Assembly: GCF_965279675.1 (NCBI RefSeq)
Contig: NZ_CBDIIJ010000002.1
Location: 1,178,001-1,242,000 of the forward strand
Direction of reading: 5' to 3'
From: Mucisphaera sp965279675
GTDB lineage: Bacteria; Planctomycetota; Phycisphaerae; Phycisphaerales; Phycisphaeraceae
DNA: 64,000 nt
Position 1 is the first letter of the stretch. The number at the start of each line of letters is the position of its first letter. Position numbers and translations under genes: made by a program. Positions 59,839-64,000 of this stretch are shown in pieces. A model generated the notes under the pieces. The model saw only the letters and a program-made list of their open reading frames with translations. It made no database searches and was not told where the DNA came from.

Positions 59839-60678
59839 TTACAGCACCACCTGGACCAGCAGCATCGCACAGAAGCCGAGAGTGAAGGCCCAGGCGATGG
59901 GGGTGGGTTTTTCTTCTTCGAGGGCGTGGGGAATGAGTTCGAGGACGATGAGGAAGATCATCGCGCCGGCGGCGAAGCCCATGAGCAGGGGCATGAGCGG
60001 CTGGAAGAACCAGGCGAGCAGGACGGCGGGGACGGCGGCGATGGGCTGGGGGACGGAGGTGAGGACGGCGGCCCAGAAGCATCGCCAGATAGAAGCCCCG
60101 GCGGCGCGGAGGGGGATGGCGACGGCTAGGCCTTCGGGGATGTTGTGGATGCCGATGGCGAGGGCGAGGACCGGGCCGAGGTTGTTGGTGAGGCCTGCTG
60201 CGTCGGAGGTGTAGCCGGTGCCGACGGCGACGCCTTCGGGGATGGAGTGGACGGTCATGGCGATGAGGACGAGCAGGCCGACGCGGCCGCCCCAGCCGTA
60301 GTGCTTGGTTGGTTGCTGTGAGCCATCTGGTGTCAGGATCTCTTCGTGGTCGTGGTCGAGGTAGCGATCGGTCAGTGCGAGGAAGCCTGCGCCGAGGAGG
60401 ATGCCGATGAGGATCGGGCCGATGTGGACGAGGTCGATCTGGAACTCGTCCGGGCTCTGGCCCATCTGGAGCGCGGGCAGGATGAGGTTGTAGACCGAGG
60501 CGGCAAACATGAGCCCGCCGGCGACGGCGTAGCCGAGGCCGCGGTGGCGTGCGGGGTCGATGGACTTGATGGCCAGGGGGAGCGCGCCGAGCCCGCAGGC
60601 GAGGCAGGCGAGGATGCCGGCGATGGTGGCCTGCATGAGGGCGTCGAGGGGCAGGCCGTCGGCGGGTGAGGGTGTCAT
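59839..60678 (-). CDS. ZIP-family metal transporter
   Basis: 279 residues, eight membrane helices. The metal-binding helices read TVHSIPEGVAVG and GIHNIPEGLAVAIPL, the ZIP signature, with a loop HDHEE between helices 3 and 4 that can bind zinc. It takes up divalent metals, probably zinc, into the cytoplasm. An in-frame GTG two codons upstream is possible. The 62-residue membrane gene follows closely. Confidence 0.94.
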   Translation of the reverse strand: MTPSPADGLPLDALMQATIAGILACLACGLGALPLAIKSIDPARHRGLGYAVAGGLMFAASVYNLILPALQMGQSPDEFQIDLVHIGPILIGILLGAGFLALTDRYLDHDHEEILTPDGSQQPTKHYGWGGRVGLLVLIAMTVHSIPEGVAVGTGYTSDAAGLTNNLGPVLALAIGIHNIPEGLAVAIPLRAAGASIWRCFWAAVLTSVPQPIAAVPAVLLAWFFQPLMPLLMGFAAGAMIFLIVLELIPHALEEEKPTPIAWAFTLGFCAMLLVQVVL

Positions 60679-60819
60679 ATGCACAAGCTATCGGCGGCTG
60701 GGGCCGGGCACCACGAGCGTGACGCGATCGTGGCTCTTTTGGGACGGTGGGCAGGCATGCGAACATTCCTTTTGCCGGGTCCTTGTGGAGGGGTGCGGTG
60801 ATCGCTATCTTTTCCGCTC

Positions 60820-60843
60820 GCGCCGAAGTGTTGGCGCTTCGCC
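60820..60843 (+). promoter_or_regulatory. overlapping alternative hairpins before the AdoMet decarboxylase
   Basis: Three stems compete for the same bases: GCGCC/GGCGC (60820-60824, 60833-60837), CGAAG/CTTCG (60824-60828, 60837-60841) and GGCG/CGCC (60833-60836, 60840-60843). They end about 20 bases before the TTG start, close to its ribosome site, so could control translation. Purely structural inference. Confidence 0.25.
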
Positions 60844-60864
60844 TTTGCCCGGAGGCTTTATGCG

Positions 60865-61251
60865 TTGCTGGAACACAAACACCTGATCATCCGGGCTGAC
60901 ACCCGGCGAACGCCTGTGTCGGTTGAACAAACCGTTTCCTGGTTCTGCGAGTTGGTTGAGAAGATCGGCATGAAGCTGGTTGATCTGCCGAACAACCCGA
61001 ACTGCTTTTACATGGATACGCCTGGGAATCGTGGCCTGACCTGTGTCGGGATCATCGAGACGTCGCACATCGCGCTGCACTGCTGGGACGAAGCGGACCC
61101 GGGGATGCTGCAGCTGGACGTCTACTCCTGCAAAGGGTTCGACCCGGAGCTTGTGCTGGAGCATCTGCAGGTTTTTGAGCCGACGCGGGTGCTGTGGAAG
61201 CACCTGGATCGGGAGCACGACCTGCAGGAGCTGGTGGCGGAGCCGGTTTAG
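60865..61251 (+). CDS. speH: S-adenosylmethionine decarboxylase proenzyme
   Basis: 128 residues, the size of the short bacterial form. ETSHIALHCW contains the Ser that would become pyruvoyl and the His needed for cleavage, and DVYSCKGFDP the catalytic Cys, so all key residues appear present. It makes decarboxylated AdoMet for spermidine synthesis. TTG start with GGAGG nine bases upstream; an out-of-frame ATG lies just before. No spermidine synthase gene is adjacent. Confidence 0.87.
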   Translation: MLEHKHLIIRADTRRTPVSVEQTVSWFCELVEKIGMKLVDLPNNPNCFYMDTPGNRGLTCVGIIETSHIALHCWDEADPGMLQLDVYSCKGFDPELVLEHLQVFEPTRVLWKHLDREHDLQELVAEPV

Positions 61252-62246
61252 TCGGTTGGGTCGGGGCGGAGGATCTTGGTTTCGAGGGCCCAGATTTTTT
61301 CGGTGAAGTCGCCGGCCGGGAGGTCGGGGTTGACCGGCTGGCTGCGTTTGGCGGCCATGAGGGCGAGGTTGATCTTGGCGTCGGCGTTGTCGATGAGCGA
61401 GATCATGATGGCCTCGGGGGTGGCGGGGATCTTGAGCGCGCCGTACTCGGGCTGGCCGTGGTGGCTGAGGATGATGTGTTCGAGGACGGCAAGCAGGCGT
61501 GTGGGGATGGGTTGGTTGATCTCGGGGTCTTCGGCGCAGGTGCGGGCTTTGTCGTGGAGCCAGATCACGCCTCGGGCGATGTGGCCGACGAGCTGGCCGT
61601 CTTCGGTGTAGGCGAAGCCGGCATCCCAGGAGAGCTCGGCGGTTTTGCCGAGGTCGTGGATGAAGAGGCCGAAGAGCACGACGTCGCGGTTGATCTCCGG
61701 GTAGTTGGGCAGGATGGCTTTGGCAAACTTCATCACCGAGAGTGTGTGCTCAAGCAGCCCGCCGAGGAAGGCGTGGTGGAGTGCGGTGGCGGCGGGGGCT
61801 CGGCAGAAGGCTTCCATGAGCGGGCCGTCTTCGAGGTAGCGATCGCGGAGGGCGCAGATGGGTGGGTGTTCGAGGGTGCCGAGGAGCTTGATGACTTCGG
61901 CGAACATCTCATCGATGTCGTGTTCGGTCGAGGGCAGGAGTTCGGTGAGTTCGGCGACGGTGGGTTCGTGGGCGTGGATCTTGTGGATGATGATCTGCAT
62001 CTCGCCCTGGTACGGCTGGGTCTGGCCTTCGATATAGACAAAGCCGTCGGTGGGGAGTTGGGCGAAGAGCTCGGGGGTGGCGTTCCACATGCGGCCGGGC
62101 GTGCGGCCGGAGCGGTCGGCGAGGAGGCATTTGATGAAGGGCTTGCCGTTCTTGGTCTGGCCGAGTTGGCAGTTCTGGATGGCGAAGGCGCCTTCGACGA
62201 GTTCGGCGGGGGCGAGGTTAGCGATCGGGGTGCGCGTGGTTGGCAA
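61248..62246 (-). CDS. YhaM-type 3'-5' exoribonuclease (OB plus HD domain)
   Basis: 332 residues. An N-terminal OB domain (GKPFIKCLLADRSGRTPGRMWN) and an HD domain: ALHHAFLGGLLEHTLSV, FIHDLGKT, then HHGQPEYGALKIPATPEAIMISLIDNADAKI with the last metal-binding Asp. The layout is that of YhaM of Gram-positive bacteria and related nucleases that trim single-stranded RNA or DNA. It overlaps the end of the convergent AdoMet decarboxylase gene by four bases. Confidence 0.9.
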   Translation of the reverse strand: MPTTRTPIANLAPAELVEGAFAIQNCQLGQTKNGKPFIKCLLADRSGRTPGRMWNATPELFAQLPTDGFVYIEGQTQPYQGEMQIIIHKIHAHEPTVAELTELLPSTEHDIDEMFAEVIKLLGTLEHPPICALRDRYLEDGPLMEAFCRAPAATALHHAFLGGLLEHTLSVMKFAKAILPNYPEINRDVVLFGLFIHDLGKTAELSWDAGFAYTEDGQLVGHIARGVIWLHDKARTCAEDPEINQPIPTRLLAVLEHIILSHHGQPEYGALKIPATPEAIMISLIDNADAKINLALMAAKRSQPVNPDLPAGDFTEKIWALETKILRPDPTD

Positions 62247-62356
62247 GGGCTGGCTCCATCGTGATTGCTTGCAATGCGACAGCGCATCGTACCGGGAAGC
62301 ACGAGGGATCGAGAGCGATCGGGTGTCAGCTGGTTGTCACCGGAGATTCGAAGCTT

Positions 62357-63136
62357 TTAGCCGCCGTCGGCTTCGGTGAGGTTCCGGGGGTCTCGCCAGG
62401 GGCCCATGCGGTCGTACTGGAAGGTGATCTTGTTCTCGTCGTAGTTGGAGAAGCTGGCGACGTGTCCGTCGGCGAAGAGGAGGTTGAGGGCGCCCTGGTG
62501 GTGGGGTTCCCAGTAGCTCCAGGCGTCTTCTTCGTTGGTGCTGAAGCGGCTGCGGTCCCAGACGGCGCACTCCTGGGTGTAGTCGTCCTTATCGGCGTCG
62601 ATGTCGAGGAAGCGGAGGTTGAGGTCGCCGGCGAGGACGAAGGAGGTGGTGTGGCGGATCCTTCGGCGGTCGGTGGAGGCCCAGGGGTAGAAGGGGTTGG
62701 GGTCGTTGAGCTGCTTGTCGATGAAGGCTGCGTTGGCCGAGATGAAATAGTGGTAGGGGCTGTCCTGGGGGTAGGTGGGGCAGCCGGAAAAGAAGGTTTC
62801 GTCCTGGATGTAAGTGGAGATCTGCTGCATCCAGGAGAACATGCGGCTGCCGTTGGACTGCGGGGTGTCGATGCCGTCGCGTTGGTTCCAGCCGATGGTT
62901 GCTCCGGCGAGGGGGTAGAGCTCGCGGTGCTCGTTGGCGTAGATCTCGAAGGCGATGCCGATCTGTCGGATCTGGCTGGCGCACTGCATGCGCTTGGCGA
63001 CGTTGCGGGCGCTGGCGAGGGCCGGCAGCAGGATGCCGATGAGCAGGGCGATGATGGAGATCACGACCAGCAGCTCGATCAGCGTGAAGGCCGAACGGCG
63101 GGCGCGGATGGACAGGGTATCGATAACTGGTTGCAT
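62357..63136 (-). CDS. prepilin-like protein with H-X9-DG motif
   Basis: 259 residues. The N-terminus has RRSAFTLIELLVVISIIALL, a type IV prepilin cleavage site and helix; near the C-terminus HQGALNLLFADGHV gives the H-X9-DG motif typical of planctomycete and Lentisphaerae pseudopilins. The middle is beta-rich with no enzyme motif. Such genes are numerous in these phyla and may form cell-surface fibres. Palindromes that could be operators lie 75-110 bases upstream. Confidence 0.9.
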   Translation of the reverse strand: MQPVIDTLSIRARRSAFTLIELLVVISIIALLIGILLPALASARNVAKRMQCASQIRQIGIAFEIYANEHRELYPLAGATIGWNQRDGIDTPQSNGSRMFSWMQQISTYIQDETFFSGCPTYPQDSPYHYFISANAAFIDKQLNDPNPFYPWASTDRRRIRHTTSFVLAGDLNLRFLDIDADKDDYTQECAVWDRSRFSTNEEDAWSYWEPHHQGALNLLFADGHVASFSNYDENKITFQYDRMGPWRDPRNLTEADGG

Positions 63137-63208
63137 GTCCTCGTCCCTCAACGAAGTCAGGTCGAACAATGGTGCCTCTCGAACAGACGAAGTATCGTCC
63201 CGATGACA

Positions 63209-63242
63209 GGTTAAGCGTTAACCGGCCCCGGATGAAGCGCTT
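63209..63242. promoter_or_regulatory. possible LacI-type operators upstream of the prepilin-like gene
   Basis: GGTTAA-GCG-TTAACC (63209-63223) is a perfect 6-base inverted repeat with a 3-base centre, and AAGCGCTT (63235-63242) a second palindrome. Both resemble operator sites of LacI-family regulators and lie in the promoter position of the gene starting at 63136. Confidence 0.35.
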
Positions 63243-63286
63243 TTTCTGAGGATTTGTCCCAAACGGGAGCGTTCATGGGATGCTGA

Positions 63287-64000
63287 TTAATCGGGCTTGA
63301 GTTCGCGGCGGAGGATTTTGCCGGTGGGGTTGCGGGGCAGGGCGTCGAGCTTGCGGATGTCGCGGGGCACCTTGAAGGGGGCCATGTGCTCCCGGCAGTG
63401 GGTTTTGAGGGCCTGCTCGTCGAAGTCGTGGCCTTCTTCGATTTCGACGAAGGCCATGGGCAGTTCGCCGCGGTTGGGGTCCCGGACGCCTATGACGGCG
63501 GAGGCGTGGACGGAGGGGTGGGTGTTGAGGACTTCTTCGATTTCTCGGGGGAAGACGTTCTCGCCGGAGATGATGAGCATCTCTTTCTTGCGGCCGGTGA
63601 TGAAGAGGTAGCCCTCGTCGTCGAGGTGGCCGATGTCGCCGGTGCGGAAGGCGCGGACGGTCTCGCCGGTGGGGAGGGTGAGGGAGATGATGACCTCGGC
63701 GGTCAGGTCGGGGAGGTGGTGGTAGCCGGCCATGACGTTCGGTCCGACGATGAGGATCTCGCCGTCTTCGTTGGGTCCGAGGAGGTTGAGGTTGTCATCA
63801 ACGATGAGGTTGCGGACGCCTGGGATCGCGCGGCCGACGGAGCCGGGTTTGGTCTGGCCGGGGATGCAGCAGTTGGTGACCGGCGAGGTCTCGGTGAGTC
63901 CGTAGCCCTCGTACATCGGGATCTTGAAACGCTCGCAGTAACGGTTGGCGAGGTCGGCGGAGAGGGGCTCGCCGCCTGAGATCGAGAAGCGGAGCGACTT
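63287..64000 (-). CDS. AMP-forming acyl-CoA ligase, 5' end cut by window edge
   Basis: The last 237 residues are visible. MYEGYGLTETSPVTN is the adenylation-domain motif, followed by GEILIVGPNVMAGY, FRTGDIGHLDDEGYLFITGRKKEMLIISGENVFPREIEE (hinge and A8 motif) and LPRNPTGKILRRELK with the catalytic Lys of the C-terminal domain. It activates a carboxylic acid, probably a long-chain fatty acid, with ATP and CoA. The start lies beyond the right edge. Confidence 0.93.
   Translation of the reverse strand, partial: KSLRFSISGGEPLSADLANRYCERFKIPMYEGYGLTETSPVTNCCIPGQTKPGSVGRAIPGVRNLIVDDNLNLLGPNEDGEILIVGPNVMAGYHHLPDLTAEVIISLTLPTGETVRAFRTGDIGHLDDEGYLFITGRKKEMLIISGENVFPREIEEVLNTHPSVHASAVIGVRDPNRGELPMAFVEIEEGHDFDEQALKTHCREHMAPFKVPRDIRKLDALPRNPTGKILRRELKPD

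Noticed and set aside
61194..62264. + strand frame rich in Gly, Val and Asp after the AdoMet decarboxylase
   Set aside because: Antisense to the YhaM-like nuclease, which has intact OB and HD motifs.

Overview
The window is GC-rich bacterial DNA that most resembles a planctomycete, probably class Phycisphaerae. The evidence is a set of secreted proteins ending in a PEP-CTERM-like tail of the VPTPAAF type followed by RRR, a prepilin-like protein with the H-X9-DG motif, a long MoxR/DUF58/BatA gene run of the kind seen in this phylum, and diderm outer-membrane genes (lpxC, lpxD, skp, bamA). I assigned this by family resemblance only; no database was searched.

Layout. 1-3.3 kb: a cut alpha/beta hydrolase, a PIN/HTH toxin-antitoxin-like pair, an unrecognised gene and a FlgM-like anti-sigma factor. 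3.5-12 kb: folP, a PilZ-like protein, a MATE exporter, a ThuA-like protein, a lipoprotein, an NfeD-type membrane protease and ribD. 11.9-17.5 kb: an AsmA-like protein, peptidoglycan-recycling anmK and murQ, two paralogous zinc-ribbon membrane proteins, lpxC and a 2Fe-2S ferredoxin. 17.7-20.3 kb: three PEP-CTERM-like proteins. 20.6-36 kb: ppk1, then an eight-gene run headed by a MoxR ATPase. 36.1-39 kb: mutM, a DnaA-box cluster and dnaA. 39-42.2 kb: a GlmU-like protein, a methyltransferase and a metal permease. 42.4-48.4 kb: mutA, mutB, a lipoprotein and meaB (propionate/methylmalonyl-CoA). 48.6-52.8 kb: lpxD, skp and bamA. 53-59 kb: pyruvate dehydrogenase E1alpha, E1beta and E2, interrupted by a lipoprotein and by two AT-rich glycan-type genes. 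59-64 kb: a CIA30-like lipoprotein, a ZIP transporter, an AdoMet decarboxylase, a YhaM-like nuclease, a prepilin-like protein and a cut acyl-CoA ligase.

Two whole-window patterns stand out. First, strand composition flips: left of about 12.3 kb the + strand is rich in C whichever strand is coding, and right of about 12.6 kb it is rich in G to the end. A C-to-G switch is what a replication origin (or an inversion edge) produces, yet the DnaA-box cluster beside dnaA is about 25 kb away. Second, GC-rich hairpins of a few related sequence families sit almost only at gene 3' ends and in convergent gaps (10.5-10.8, 17.0, 20.6, 37.3 and 48.4-48.6 kb), including one palindrome with identical arms but different centres at 10.66 and 48.53 kb.

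No tRNA, rRNA, CRISPR array, insertion sequence or prophage was recognised. Many long open frames on the strand opposite real genes are artefacts of the high GC content and are left out.
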